NCBI GenBank assembly: GCA_002361355.1
Contig: DESQ01000036.1
Coordinates: 7,160-71,159 of the forward strand
From: Lachnospiraceae bacterium UBA3310
Lineage (GTDB): Bacteria; Bacillota; Clostridia; Lachnospirales; Lachnospiraceae
Length of the DNA stretch: 64,000 nucleotides
Direction: 5' to 3'
The notes under the pieces are model-generated. The model was not told the DNA's origin, did not search any database, and saw only the letters and a program-made list of their open reading frames with translations. Both the position numbers and the translations under genes were made by a program. Shown here in pieces: positions 1 through 7,913 of this stretch; positions within the stretch are counted from its first letter, which is position 1, and each line of letters begins with the position of its first letter.

Positions 1-591
1 TTTAGATAACATATGTGATTTAAAATCTTCATAGGAGAGCAGGGCAGTATCATTGCCTTTTTTCGCGTACTGTAACGGGTCGGCTTTCTCCTGTGTCTGG
101 GGAAGAAAGTAAGAACGGCCCGGCAGCACTTCCCGGACGGAACTGACAATGCCGGAGATGTGCTTGATGCTGTCTATGATTATGTCTTTATCGTCGCAGA
201 AGATAATGTTGCTGTGTTTGCCCATGATTTCCACGATCAGCCTTTTCTGACATATATCGCCCAGTTCGTTTAAGTGTTCCAGGTGCAGATGGATGGCGCG
301 TTCCAGACCCGGCTGGGAGATAGCGGTGATGCGGGCGTTTTGCAGATGTTTTCTAAGGAGCATACAGAAACCCGGCGCGGTCATGGGACTGGGCTTGTTG
401 CCCTGTGTCAGGTAAACCACGGGGAGAGAAGCGTCTGCCGATAACAGGAGACGATACTGACTGCCGTTGTTTTTTATGGTGAGAAGGAGCTCGTCGCTTT
501 CCGGCTGGGCGATTTTGTAGATGCGGCCGCCTGAAAGCAGTTCCTGTAATTCTTTTGTGATATTTGCAATGGTAATGCCGTCGAATGCCAT
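1..591 (-). CDS. rqcH: Rqc2 homologue RqcH, N-terminal part (truncated by window edge)
   Basis: The reverse strand is open from an ATG at 591 to the window start, giving about 197 residues and no stop. They match the NFACT-N domain of RqcH/FbpA: MAFDG start, GGRIYKIAQP near residues 21-30, FCMLLRKHL near 75-83 and EIMGKHSNIIF in the middle. RqcH binds obstructed 50S subunits carrying peptidyl-tRNA and directs C-terminal alanine tailing for degradation of stalled chains. Residues 97-98 read E-R where the family's functional pair is usually D-R. The coiled-coil, NFACT-R and C-terminal parts lie outside the window. Divergent placement beside yicC is typical of Firmicutes (yloA-yloC region). The identification is firm; the missing part cannot be judged. 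Confidence 0.9.
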   Translation of the reverse strand, partial: MAFDGITIANITKELQELLSGGRIYKIAQPESDELLLTIKNNGSQYRLLLSADASLPVVYLTQGNKPSPMTAPGFCMLLRKHLQNARITAISQPGLERAIHLHLEHLNELGDICQKRLIVEIMGKHSNIIFCDDKDIIIDSIKHISGIVSSVREVLPGRSYFLPQTQEKADPLQYAKKGNDTALLSYEDFKSHMLSK

Positions 592-642
592 GATATTTCC
601 TGCCTTTTCATTGATTTCCCTGTTTTTTTCTACGCGTTCCCT

Positions 643-671
643 ACTATAGCATAAACGGCGGTTCTTTTCAA
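643..671 (-). promoter_or_regulatory. Predicted sigma-A promoter of rqcH
   Basis: Reading leftward, a -35 TTGAAA (671-666) and a -10 TATAGT (648-643) are separated by 17 bases, 52 bases upstream of the rqcH ATG. It is back to back with the yicC promoter. Confidence 0.6.
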
Positions 672-694
672 TCGCCGTCAGGGCTTTCTCTTTC

Positions 695-723
695 TTGACT
701 ATTTTTACCGTTTACACTATAAT
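695..723 (+). promoter_or_regulatory. Predicted sigma-A promoter of the yicC-remA-gmk operon
   Basis: TTGACT (695-700), 17-base spacer and a perfect TATAAT (718-723). The predicted start site near 730 gives a leader of about 97 bases before the yicC ATG. No other strong promoter is visible before cinA, so yicC to pgsA is likely one transcription unit. Confidence 0.8.
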
Positions 724-752
724 AAAAACTGTATGCGTAGGTCTTTTTGCGC

Positions 753-797
753 GCATAAGCAGAATCAGAAGGCGAAGCATCTTCCTTCTGCTTATGC
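753..797 (+). promoter_or_regulatory. 12-bp perfect hairpin in the yicC leader
   Basis: GCATAAGCAGAA (753-764) pairs perfectly with TTCTGCTTATGC (786-797) around a 21-base loop. It lies between the predicted transcription start and the yicC start codon, and no T tract follows it, so it is not an ordinary terminator. It could be an mRNA stability or translation control element. Function unknown. Confidence 0.55.
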
Positions 798-826
798 CCT
801 ACATTCAGAAGAAAGAAGATACGACT

Positions 827-1705
827 ATGATCAAGAGCATGACCGGTTTCGGGAGATGTGAAGTGGCGGAAGGCACACGGAAGATTACCGTGGAGATGAA
901 GTCTGTGAATCACCGTTATCTGGACGTTAACATCAAGATGCCGAAAAAACTGAATTTTTTTGAGACGGCAATCCGGAGTGAGCTGAAGAATTATATCCAG
1001 CGCGGGAAGGTAGATGTTTTTATCTCCTATGAGGATATGGCGGAGGCAAACGTCTGTGTGAAGTACAACAAAGACCTGGCGGCGGAATATATGAAGTATC
1101 TCTGGAAAATGGCAGAGGATTTTTCGCTGGACAACGATGTGCGCGTGTCCACCTTGTCCCGTTATCCGGAAGTGCTGACTATGGAGGAACAGACTGTCGA
1201 TGAGGAGGAACTTTGGCAGTTTCTGGAGAAGGCGGTGCGGGGCGCAGCGGAGGCATTTGTGGAGACCAGGATCCGGGAGGGCGAGAATATCCGCAACGAC
1301 CTGTTGTCGAAGTTAGATATCATGCTGGAGGGCGTCACGTTCATTGAGCAGCGCGCACCGCAGATCATTGCAGAGTACAGGCAAAAGCTGCGGGACAAGG
1401 TGAAAGAGCTTCTGGAGGATACCCAGATTGATGAGGGCAGGCTTTTGACGGAAGTGACAATCTTTGCGGATAAGGTGTGTGTGGACGAGGAGCTGGTACG
1501 CCTAAAGAGCCATATCACGACTACAAGGGAAAGCCTTCTGGAGGGCGGAGGCGTCGGACGGAAACTGGACTTTATTGCGCAGGAGATGAACCGGGAGGCA
1601 AACACGATCCTCTCCAAGACAACCGATCTGGAGACATCAAACAGGGCGATTGAATTGAAGACGGAGATCGAGAAGGTCAGGGAACAGATACAGAATATCG
1701 AATAG
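827..1705 (+). CDS. yicC: YicC/YloC family endoribonuclease-like protein
   Basis: 292 residues, the usual family length. It starts MIKSMTGFGR, the hallmark N-terminus of YicC_N, and ends in the DUF1732 domain with DFIAQEMNREANTI near residues 255-268. YicC-family proteins have been reported to act as endoribonucleases in RNA turnover; that role is inferred here from family. An in-frame upstream TTG at 695 would add 44 residues, but it coincides with the -35 element and those residues are not family-like, so ATG 827 is chosen. First gene of the operon, followed 10 bases later by remA, as in Bacillus and other Firmicutes. Confidence 0.92.
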   Translation: MIKSMTGFGRCEVAEGTRKITVEMKSVNHRYLDVNIKMPKKLNFFETAIRSELKNYIQRGKVDVFISYEDMAEANVCVKYNKDLAAEYMKYLWKMAEDFSLDNDVRVSTLSRYPEVLTMEEQTVDEEELWQFLEKAVRGAAEAFVETRIREGENIRNDLLSKLDIMLEGVTFIEQRAPQIIAEYRQKLRDKVKELLEDTQIDEGRLLTEVTIFADKVCVDEELVRLKSHITTTRESLLEGGGVGRKLDFIAQEMNREANTILSKTTDLETSNRAIELKTEIEKVREQIQNIE

Positions 1706-1715
1706 GAATAGGGAT

Positions 1716-1976
1716 ATGAGTAAACTGATTCACATAGGTTTTGGGAATGTGGTCAACACGGAGAAAATCATCGCTATTGTGAGTCCCGATTCCGCGCCGG
1801 TTAAGCGTATGGTGCAGAAGGCGAAGGAGACAGGGATGGCCATCGATGCCACACAGGGGCGTAAAACGAAGGCGGTTCTGGTGATGGAAAACAGCCAGAT
1901 CGTACTTTCGGCGCTTCTTCCGGAAACCATATCGGGCAGAGCACAGACAGAGGATGGACAGACAGATGAGTCATAA
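1716..1976 (+). CDS. remA: RemA/DUF370 family regulator
   Basis: 86 residues matching RemA (formerly DUF370): SKLIHIGFGNVV at the N-terminus and a central KETGMAIDATQGRKTKAV segment with the basic residues that contact DNA in the family. In Bacillus subtilis RemA is a ring-forming DNA-binding activator of biofilm matrix and osmoprotection genes; its targets here are unknown. A conserved place between yicC and gmk supports the call. Its 3' end overlaps the gmk start by about 11 bases, suggesting translational coupling. The C-terminal 15 residues are Gln/Glu/Asp-rich and probably disordered. Confidence 0.92.
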   Translation: MSKLIHIGFGNVVNTEKIIAIVSPDSAPVKRMVQKAKETGMAIDATQGRKTKAVLVMENSQIVLSALLPETISGRAQTEDGQTDES

Positions 1977-2586
1977 GGGTATATTGATTGTGGTCTCCGG
2001 CTTTTCGGGGGCAGGTAAGGGCACTTTGATGAAGAGACTGGTGGAGGAGTATGACAGGTACGCGCTGTCGATTTCCGCCACGACCAGAGCGCCGCGTCCG
2101 GGCGAGGAGGACGGAAGGGAATATTTTTTCCTGTCCAGGGAGCAGTTTGAACGGAAGATCGCGGACAATGCGCTGATCGAGTATGCCGAATACTGCGGTA
2201 ACTATTACGGAACGCCCAGAGAATATGTAGAAAAGGAACTTGCCGACGGGCGTGACGTGATTCTGGAGATTGAGATTCAGGGCGCACTTAAGATCAGGAA
2301 GCAGTATCCTGATGCGCTTTTGTTGTTCGTATCGACGCCCAGCGCAAAAGAACTGCGCCGCAGGCTTTCCGGCAGGGGTACGGAGACGGAGGAAGTCATT
2401 GACAGGAGGCTTCACCGCGCCGCACAGGAGGCGGAAGGAATTGAGGAGTATGACTACATTGTGGTAAACGACGATCTGGAGACTTGCGTGAGAGAGCTTC
2501 ATGAAATCATCGACGCGGCGCATCATGCGCCGGGGCGCAATGAGGAGTTTATAGAAAAAATGAGGAGAGAACTGGAGGAAAATTGA
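1966..2586 (+). CDS. gmk: Guanylate kinase
   Basis: 206 residues. It phosphorylates GMP to GDP using ATP, which links to GTP and (p)ppGpp supply. The P-loop GFSGAGKGT is at 12-20; the GMP-binding motifs follow (SATTRAPRPGE, then the EYFFL segment and EIEIQGA). The start is set at ATG 1966 so that MSHKG aligns with the family. An ATG 12 bases upstream (1954) would add MDRQ, and the GAGG at 1950-1953 sits between the two options, so the start is not certain. It overlaps the end of remA and is followed after two bases by rpoZ. Confidence 0.95.
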   Translation: MSHKGILIVVSGFSGAGKGTLMKRLVEEYDRYALSISATTRAPRPGEEDGREYFFLSREQFERKIADNALIEYAEYCGNYYGTPREYVEKELADGRDVILEIEIQGALKIRKQYPDALLLFVSTPSAKELRRRLSGRGTETEEVIDRRLHRAAQEAEGIEEYDYIVVNDDLETCVRELHEIIDAAHHAPGRNEEFIEKMRRELEEN

Positions 2587-2588
2587 TT

Positions 2589-2921
2589 ATGTTACATCCA
2601 TCTTATGCAGATTTGATTAAGGTAGTAAACAGTGAAGTGGAGGAGGGCGAAGATCCTGTAGTGAGCAGCCGTTACTCCATCGTGATGGCTACTTCCAAGA
2701 GGGCGAGGCAGATCATTGCCGGAGACGAGGAACTGGTGGACGGAAAAGGAAAGAAACCTCTTTCCGTGGCAGTGGAGGAATTAAATCAGGGTAAAATTAA
2801 GATTTTGAACGATGAGACTGCGGAGGAGACAGAAGCGGAAGTGGCGAATACGGAAGCGGAAGCGGCGAATACAGAATCCGGAGAAGCGGATGCCCCTGCC
2901 GATGAGCAGGCTCTTGGATGA
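2589..2921 (+). CDS. rpoZ: DNA-directed RNA polymerase omega subunit
   Basis: 110 residues; the N-terminal part (MLHPSYADLIKVVN, then SSRYSIVMATSKRARQI) is the omega signature that packs on the beta-prime subunit. ATG 2589 is preceded by GGAGG with a 10-base gap; a TTG two codons upstream is less likely. After about residue 75 there is an acidic low-complexity tail in which a 21-base unit encoding EAE-x-ANTE is repeated twice, so this omega is longer than a minimal one. It lies directly after gmk, the standard gmk-rpoZ order, and its stop codon overlaps the start of rimO. Confidence 0.92.
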   Translation: MLHPSYADLIKVVNSEVEEGEDPVVSSRYSIVMATSKRARQIIAGDEELVDGKGKKPLSVAVEELNQGKIKILNDETAEETEAEVANTEAEAANTESGEADAPADEQALG

Positions 2922-4264
2922 TGGAAAAAAAGGTTTTTTTTATCTCTCTGGGATGTGATAAGAACCTGGTGGACTCCGAGATGATGCTCGGCATGCTGGA
3001 GGAAAACGGATTTATTTTTACCGACGATGAGAAGGAAGCGGATGTGGTGATTGTCAATACCTGCTGTTTTATCGGGGACGCCAAGGAGGAGAGCATTAAC
3101 ACCATCCTTGAGATGGCGGAACTTAAAAAGAACGGCAGGATTCAGGCTCTCATTGTGACAGGATGTCTGGCGCAGAGATATCAGGCTGAGATCCGGAAAG
3201 AGATCGAAGAGGTGGATGCCGTTATCGGCACCACAGCCATATCGGAGCTGCCGGCAGTTCTGGAGGAGGTTTTTGCGGGACGTGCCAGAGATCACTACCG
3301 GAGTCTTGACGATAAACCCCTTACGGACAGAAAGCGCATTGTGTCCACGGGCGGCCATTTTGCCTATCTGAAAATTGCCGAGGGATGTGATAAACATTGT
3401 ACTTACTGTATTATTCCGAAAGTCCGCGGCTCTTACAGGAGCGTTCCCATGGAAAGCCTGCTGCGGGAGGCGGAGGCGCTTGCATCGCAGGGCGTGAAGG
3501 AATTGATTCTGGTAGCGCAGGAGACCACGGTTTACGGCCAGGATCTTTACGGGCATAAGGCGTTACCCGAACTTTTGCGCAGGCTTTGCCGGATTGAGGG
3601 ACTTTTGTGGATCCGGGTGATGTACTGTTATCCGGAAGAGATAGACGATGCGCTGATACAGGTAATCAGGGAAGAAGAAAAGATATGCCATTATCTGGAT
3701 ATACCGGTTCAGCACGCTTCCGATGCCGTCTTAAAACGGATGGGCAGACGGACGGATAAGAAAGAACTCACTGCTGTAATCAATAAACTGAGGCGGGAGA
3801 TTCCGGATATCTGTCTTCGCACCACACTGATTACGGGATTTCCGGGAGAGACAAAGCAGGATCATGAACAACTGCTGGACTTCGTGGAGGAGATGGCTTT
3901 TGACAGGCTGGGCGTCTTTCCCTATTCGCAGGAGGAGGATACCCCGGCGGCCGGTATGCCCGGGCAGATTTCAGACGAGCTGAAGAGGGAGCGGCTGGAT
4001 GAGCTGATGGCGTTGCAGCAGGAAATCGCTTTTGACGCCGCGGCCGGTATGGAAGGACAAATCGTTGACGCCATGATCGAGGGAAAGGTGGCGGACGAGG
4101 AGGTCTATGTGGCGAGAACCTACAAGGATGCGCCGGATGTGGACGGATTTTTGTTTGTGCACACGGACAGGGAGCTTATGACCGGCGATTTCGTGCGCGT
4201 AAAGATCACGGGCTCCAATGAGTATGATTTGATGGGAGAATTGGAAGATGAATCTGCCGAATAA
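2918..4264 (+). CDS. rimO: Ribosomal protein S12 methylthiotransferase RimO
   Basis: 448 residues. A radical-SAM enzyme that adds a methylthio group to the conserved aspartate of ribosomal protein S12. Three cysteines of the N-terminal UPF0004 domain (C13, C49 or C50, C83) bind the auxiliary cluster; the SAM cluster motif is C157-x3-C161-x2-C164 within CDKHCTYC. A TRAM domain forms the last 65 residues. The N-terminal GCDKNLVDSE fits RimO better than MiaB. It overlaps rpoZ by four bases (ATGA type); the second codon is also ATG, so the start could be 2921. It overlaps pgsA by 17 bases. Confidence 0.93.
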   Translation: MMEKKVFFISLGCDKNLVDSEMMLGMLEENGFIFTDDEKEADVVIVNTCCFIGDAKEESINTILEMAELKKNGRIQALIVTGCLAQRYQAEIRKEIEEVDAVIGTTAISELPAVLEEVFAGRARDHYRSLDDKPLTDRKRIVSTGGHFAYLKIAEGCDKHCTYCIIPKVRGSYRSVPMESLLREAEALASQGVKELILVAQETTVYGQDLYGHKALPELLRRLCRIEGLLWIRVMYCYPEEIDDALIQVIREEEKICHYLDIPVQHASDAVLKRMGRRTDKKELTAVINKLRREIPDICLRTTLITGFPGETKQDHEQLLDFVEEMAFDRLGVFPYSQEEDTPAAGMPGQISDELKRERLDELMALQQEIAFDAAAGMEGQIVDAMIEGKVADEEVYVARTYKDAPDVDGFLFVHTDRELMTGDFVRVKITGSNEYDLMGELEDESAE

Positions 4265-4784
4265 ACTGACTATTTTTCGAGTGATATTGATCCCCTTTTT
4301 TGTACTTTTCTTATTGGCCGATATTACGCCATATGATAAGTGGATCGCGCTGGCGATCTTTATCATTGCCAGTCTGACGGACTTTTTGGACGGCCATATT
4401 GCAAGGAAGTATCATCTGGTGACTAATTTTGGAAAGTTTATGGATCCGCTGGCGGATAAACTGCTTGTCTGTTCGGCGTTAATCTGTCTGATCGAGCTTG
4501 ACCGGATTCCTTCGTGGATCGTGATTGTGATTATTGCGAGGGAGTTTATTATCAGCGGTTTTCGTCTGGTTGCCTCCGACAATGGGGTTGTTATCGCGGC
4601 AAGCTATTGGGGAAAATTTAAGACGACCTTTCAGATTGTCATGATCTGTCTGATGATTGCCGATCTTGCGCCGCTTGCTCTTGTCACGCAGGTTGTGATG
4701 TGGATTGCGCTGGCGTTGACGGTGATTTCACTGGTGGATTACCTGATTAAGAATAAGAACGTTATGCAGGATACGGGTAAATAA
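4248..4784 (+). CDS. pgsA: CDP-diacylglycerol--glycerol-3-phosphate 3-phosphatidyltransferase
   Basis: 178 residues, an integral membrane enzyme that makes phosphatidylglycerol phosphate from CDP-diacylglycerol and glycerol-3-phosphate. The full CDP-alcohol transferase motif is present: D45, D48-G49, A52-R53, G62, D66 and D70. About five hydrophobic segments are visible, as usual. MNLPNKLTIFRV is the typical PgsA N-terminus. It starts inside the end of rimO, indicating coupling. It is followed by a 55-base gap before cinA. Confidence 0.93.
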   Translation: MNLPNKLTIFRVILIPFFVLFLLADITPYDKWIALAIFIIASLTDFLDGHIARKYHLVTNFGKFMDPLADKLLVCSALICLIELDRIPSWIVIVIIAREFIISGFRLVASDNGVVIAASYWGKFKTTFQIVMICLMIADLAPLALVTQVVMWIALALTVISLVDYLIKNKNVMQDTGK

Positions 4785-4839
4785 AGACCTGACGCAAATA
4801 AATAACATATGTTTTTCTACAAAGAGGGATGATGAGACT

Positions 4840-6111
4840 ATGACAGTTGAGATTATTGCAGTGGGTACGGAGATACTGCTGGGAAACATTGTGAACACAA
4901 ATGCAGCCTATCTGGCGGAAAAGTGTGCGGCGCTGGGGCTTTCCTGCTATCATCAGGATGTGGTTGGCGACAATGAGGAGAGGCTTGCGGAGACATTAAA
5001 AATGGCGCTTTCCCGGTCGGATATCATACTTTTGTCAGGCGGGCTTGGGCCTACGCAGGATGACCTGACTAAGGAAGTGGCGGCGAAAGTCTGCGGTAAG
5101 GAATTGTATCTGCATGAACCGTCCAGGGAAGCGATCCGGCAGTTTTTTGCAGAGAGAAATCTGGAAATTACGGAGAATAACTGGAAGCAGGCCATGGTGC
5201 CGGAGGGCTGTATCGTGGTGGAAAATCCGGGCGGCACGGCGCCGGGCATTATTATGGCGGAGAACGGCAAGCACGTGGTGCTGATGCCGGGGCCTCCGGG
5301 AGAGCTGATCCCCATGTTCGAGCGTTCTATTATGCCGTATCTGGCAGGATTGGGTTCCGGGGTGATTTATTCCCAGACCGTAAAAATCTGCGGTGTGGGA
5401 GAGAGCAAGGCGGAGAGTATGGTGGAAGATCTGGTGGAAGCCCAGAACAATCCTACCATAGCGACTTACGCGAAGACCGGGGAGGTACATCTTCGGGTGA
5501 CGGCAACGGCTTCGGATGAGAAGGAAGCGAAGAAGCTGGTTAAGCCGGTTGTGAAAGAATTGAAGGGGCGTTTTGGCAACCATGTCTACACCACGGACAA
5601 CAACGTGACTTTAGAAAAGTCTGTGGTCGATCTGCTTATGGCGAATAAACTTACCGCCTGTACGGTGGAGTCCTGCACGGGCGGCATGCTTTCCGCAAGA
5701 CTGATCAATGTGCCCGGTGTGTCTGAGGTGTTTAAGTCCGGCTATGTGACTTATTCCAATAAGTCCAAGCGCAGGCTTTTGGGAATTAAAAAGAGTAATT
5801 TGTTAAAGCATGGGGCAGTCAGTGAACAGATTGCCAGAGAGATGGCAAAGACGGCGGCGGCTCTTGCGAGAACCGACGTGAGTGTTTCTACGACCGGCAT
5901 TGCCGGCCCTGACGGCGGTACGCCGGAAAAACCGGTGGGACTGGTTTACATCGGCTGTAATGTGTGTGGAAGAATTACGGTGAAGGAGTGCCGTTTCCAC
6001 GGAAGCCGGGAGAAGATAAGAGAGAGTACGGTGGCCGCGGCATTATCTTTGATGCGGGAATGTATCCTGCAATACTACAGCGAAGTAACCTTTGGCGGCA
6101 AGGAAAAGTGA
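4840..6111 (+). CDS. cinA: CinA family protein / nicotinamide-nucleotide amidase
   Basis: 423 residues in two domains. The N-terminal molybdopterin-binding-like domain has VGTEILLGNIVNTN, SGGLGPTQDD and PGPPGE motifs. The C-terminal CinA domain (after about residue 260) has ESCTGGM and STTGIAGPDGGT, the signature of NMN deamidase, which recycles nicotinamide mononucleotide. The two-domain form is the one classically linked with competence and recA. The ribosome site is in GAGGGATGATGAG before ATG 4840. In many Firmicutes cinA is next to recA; here one extra gene separates them. Confidence 0.92.
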   Translation: MTVEIIAVGTEILLGNIVNTNAAYLAEKCAALGLSCYHQDVVGDNEERLAETLKMALSRSDIILLSGGLGPTQDDLTKEVAAKVCGKELYLHEPSREAIRQFFAERNLEITENNWKQAMVPEGCIVVENPGGTAPGIIMAENGKHVVLMPGPPGELIPMFERSIMPYLAGLGSGVIYSQTVKICGVGESKAESMVEDLVEAQNNPTIATYAKTGEVHLRVTATASDEKEAKKLVKPVVKELKGRFGNHVYTTDNNVTLEKSVVDLLMANKLTACTVESCTGGMLSARLINVPGVSEVFKSGYVTYSNKSKRRLLGIKKSNLLKHGAVSEQIAREMAKTAAALARTDVSVSTTGIAGPDGGTPEKPVGLVYIGCNVCGRITVKECRFHGSREKIRESTVAAALSLMRECILQYYSEVTFGGKEK

Positions 6112-6121
6112 GGAGAAAAGA

Positions 6122-7609
6122 ATGAACGAAGCTGATAATAACAGATCTGATAATACAGTGGAAAGACAGGAGTCTTACACAGATCCCTATGTTTCTGAGA
6201 GCAGTGCGGACATTTATACGACGCCGGAGATCGTGGAGACAGTGGAGACGGCAAACCCCGTGGAGGAGACGGCTTCTGCGGAAGTGATCGACACCCATGG
6301 ACTCTTTTCGGGCAAGCAGCCGGAAAATCCCAATCCCAATTTCTATCCGAACTATGGCGGACAGCAGCCCTACGGGAATCCGTATCAGCAGGGTGGCACG
6401 TATGGCGGGCAGCAGCCCTATGAGAACCAGCAGCAGGGCGGTTCTTACGGTGGACAGCAGCCCTACGGGAATCCGTATCAGCAGAGTGGCGGTTATGGTA
6501 ATCAGTCACCTTATGGATCCCCCTGTCAGCAGGGTGGTTCCTACGGCAGCCAGCCGTCTCCTTATGGGAGTGAACAACAAAACGGTGCCTATGGTGGACA
6601 ACAGCCTTATGGGAATCCGTATCAGCAGGGCGGCGGCTATGGCGGACAGCCTCCTTTCGGTGGGCAGCCCCCTTATGACAACCCCTACAGCCCTTATGCG
6701 ATGCCGCAGAAAAAGCAGCATGCGGGATTGATTGTGGGTATTGTTGTCGCGATAGTCATTCTTTTCCTGATAGCAGTTTTTGCGCTGGCGAACAAGGTAG
6801 TAAATCTGCTTTCTGAACAGGAGAAGAAAGAGTTACGGCGGGATGTGTATGAGTTTGATGATGATTATGACTACGAGTATGATTATGATACCGATGATGA
6901 TCTTTATGATGACTACGATGACTATTTCGGCGGTGCTGATGACGATTACGATTATGATTATGATTACGACAACGACCAGTATTATACCCTTCATGACGAG
7001 ATCAGGGATGATCTGAGTTATAGTGTGGAATTTAGCTATCAGGATTACGAGACGGATTACGATAATGTTTACATCTCTTCGGCCATGCCGGTTGTGATGG
7101 GAGATGATGTGACAAATCTTGCCACAATCAACGAGGAGATCCAGAAGGAAACGGACAGGGTCATCGAACTCTTTGAGGATGAGTACGAGTCTCATGTCAA
7201 AGAGAATGAAGATGCTTATTTTGAGGCTGTCCTGGAGGCCTATGTGGCATACATGGATGAGGATAAGCTGAGTATCGTATACGATGAGAGAATTTACACG
7301 GATATGGGCGGAAGCGTCGAACTGGTCAGCATAAATGTGGATATGAAGAACGGCGTTGCGCTGGACAATGAAGATATGCTTGCGATTGACGATGAGTTTT
7401 CTGTGGAGTTCCGCACAAAGAGCGACGAACAGAACGGAGAAGTAGACTCTCTCACCTATATGACGGATCAGCAGATCACGGATTACTTTAACTCCGATCA
7501 TTTGATTGTGTTCTACACGCCAAAAGGTATGGAGATCGGATTTAATTATGAGGAGGGCTGGGTGACAGTCACCTATGAGGATTATGAGCAGTATTTGAAA
7601 GTGTTTTAA
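6122..7609 (+). CDS. Membrane protein with Gly/Tyr/Gln repeats, acidic Asp-Tyr tract and RsiV-like C-terminus
   Basis: 495 residues; function unknown. Residues 1-70 are acidic; 79-190 are low-complexity repeats of the kind GGQQPYGNPYQQ, prion-like in composition. One transmembrane helix (about 202-223) follows a KKQ patch, then an Asp/Tyr-dominated tract at 241-288. Residues about 300-495 resemble the DUF3298/RsiV-PdaC fold (ETDRVIELFEDEYES, LSIVYDERIYTDMGGS, SINVDMKNG), which suggests an extracellular domain with a cytoplasmic repeat tail. GAGGAG precedes ATG 6122, 10 bases after cinA, so cotranscription is likely; a terminator follows. The repeat DNA has many near-identical units and could change length by slippage. 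The C-terminal domain assignment is by eye and tentative. Confidence 0.75.
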   Translation: MNEADNNRSDNTVERQESYTDPYVSESSADIYTTPEIVETVETANPVEETASAEVIDTHGLFSGKQPENPNPNFYPNYGGQQPYGNPYQQGGTYGGQQPYENQQQGGSYGGQQPYGNPYQQSGGYGNQSPYGSPCQQGGSYGSQPSPYGSEQQNGAYGGQQPYGNPYQQGGGYGGQPPFGGQPPYDNPYSPYAMPQKKQHAGLIVGIVVAIVILFLIAVFALANKVVNLLSEQEKKELRRDVYEFDDDYDYEYDYDTDDDLYDDYDDYFGGADDDYDYDYDYDNDQYYTLHDEIRDDLSYSVEFSYQDYETDYDNVYISSAMPVVMGDDVTNLATINEEIQKETDRVIELFEDEYESHVKENEDAYFEAVLEAYVAYMDEDKLSIVYDERIYTDMGGSVELVSINVDMKNGVALDNEDMLAIDDEFSVEFRTKSDEQNGEVDSLTYMTDQQITDYFNSDHLIVFYTPKGMEIGFNYEEGWVTVTYEDYEQYLKVF

Positions 7610-7627
7610 ACCAGACAAACCAGTGGG

Positions 7628-7660
7628 GCACTGGCATCTGCGGATGCCGGTGCTTTCTTT
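7628..7660 (+). terminator. Rho-independent terminator after the repeat protein gene
   Basis: GCACTGGCATC (7628-7638) pairs with GATGCCGGTGC (7643-7653) with one G-U pair and a TGCG loop, followed by TTTCTTTT. It separates the cinA unit from recA. Confidence 0.8.
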
Positions 7661-7844
7661 TGCTTGCGCCGCCCCGCTTTTTCTGATACACTGTTCTTAT
7701 CCGAGAAAGTGGAATCTGTTATGCATATGCATGTCCGGCATTTCGCCACGATTTCCATTATTTTCATATTTTACAGAGGAAGGGAGGGTAGAGTGTCATT
7801 TATGGGACAGGAAAGATGATAAGATTGTTTTATCAAATTTGAAG
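7661..7844. other. Intergenic stretch with no recognised feature
   Basis: Together with the terminator before it and the recA promoter after it, this makes a 304-base gene-free gap. A forward open frame of 85 codons crosses it, but it has no ribosome site, no family-like sequence and runs through the terminator; I see nothing functional here. Confidence 0.5.
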
Positions 7845-7873
7845 TTGACAAAATCGAACATCTGTTTTATCCT
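7845..7873 (+). promoter_or_regulatory. Predicted sigma-A promoter of recA
   Basis: TTGACA (7845-7850), 17-base spacer, TATCCT (7868-7873). The weak -10 and its overlap with LexA boxes fit an SOS-controlled promoter. A TAAGAT five bases further would need a 22-base spacer and is less likely. Confidence 0.65.
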
Positions 7874-7892
7874 AAGATAAGAACAGATGTTC
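7856..7892 (+). promoter_or_regulatory. Two LexA (SOS) boxes at the recA promoter
   Basis: GAACATCTGTTT (7856-7867) lies in the promoter spacer and GAACAGATGTTC (7881-7892), a perfect palindrome, lies just past the -10. Both fit the Gram-positive GAAC-N4-GTTC consensus (the first with one mismatch). The core ACATCTGTT of the first is the reverse complement of AACAGATGT in the second. LexA binding here would block RNA polymerase and couple recA to DNA damage. Confidence 0.85.
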
Positions 7893-7913
7893 TAAAAGAA
7901 GGAGAGCAGACAT

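Noticed and set aside
6122..6700. CRISPR-like spacing of the repeats
   Set aside because: The repeats are in-frame codon repeats of a protein with no unique spacers; no cas genes and no CRISPR array elsewhere.
6297..6731. 144-codon frame inside the repeat protein gene
   Set aside because: Arg/Ser-rich shadow caused by the repetitive DNA in another frame.
7623..7880. 85-codon forward open frame between the repeat protein and recA
   Set aside because: It runs through a terminator hairpin and the recA promoter, has no ribosome site and no family-like sequence.
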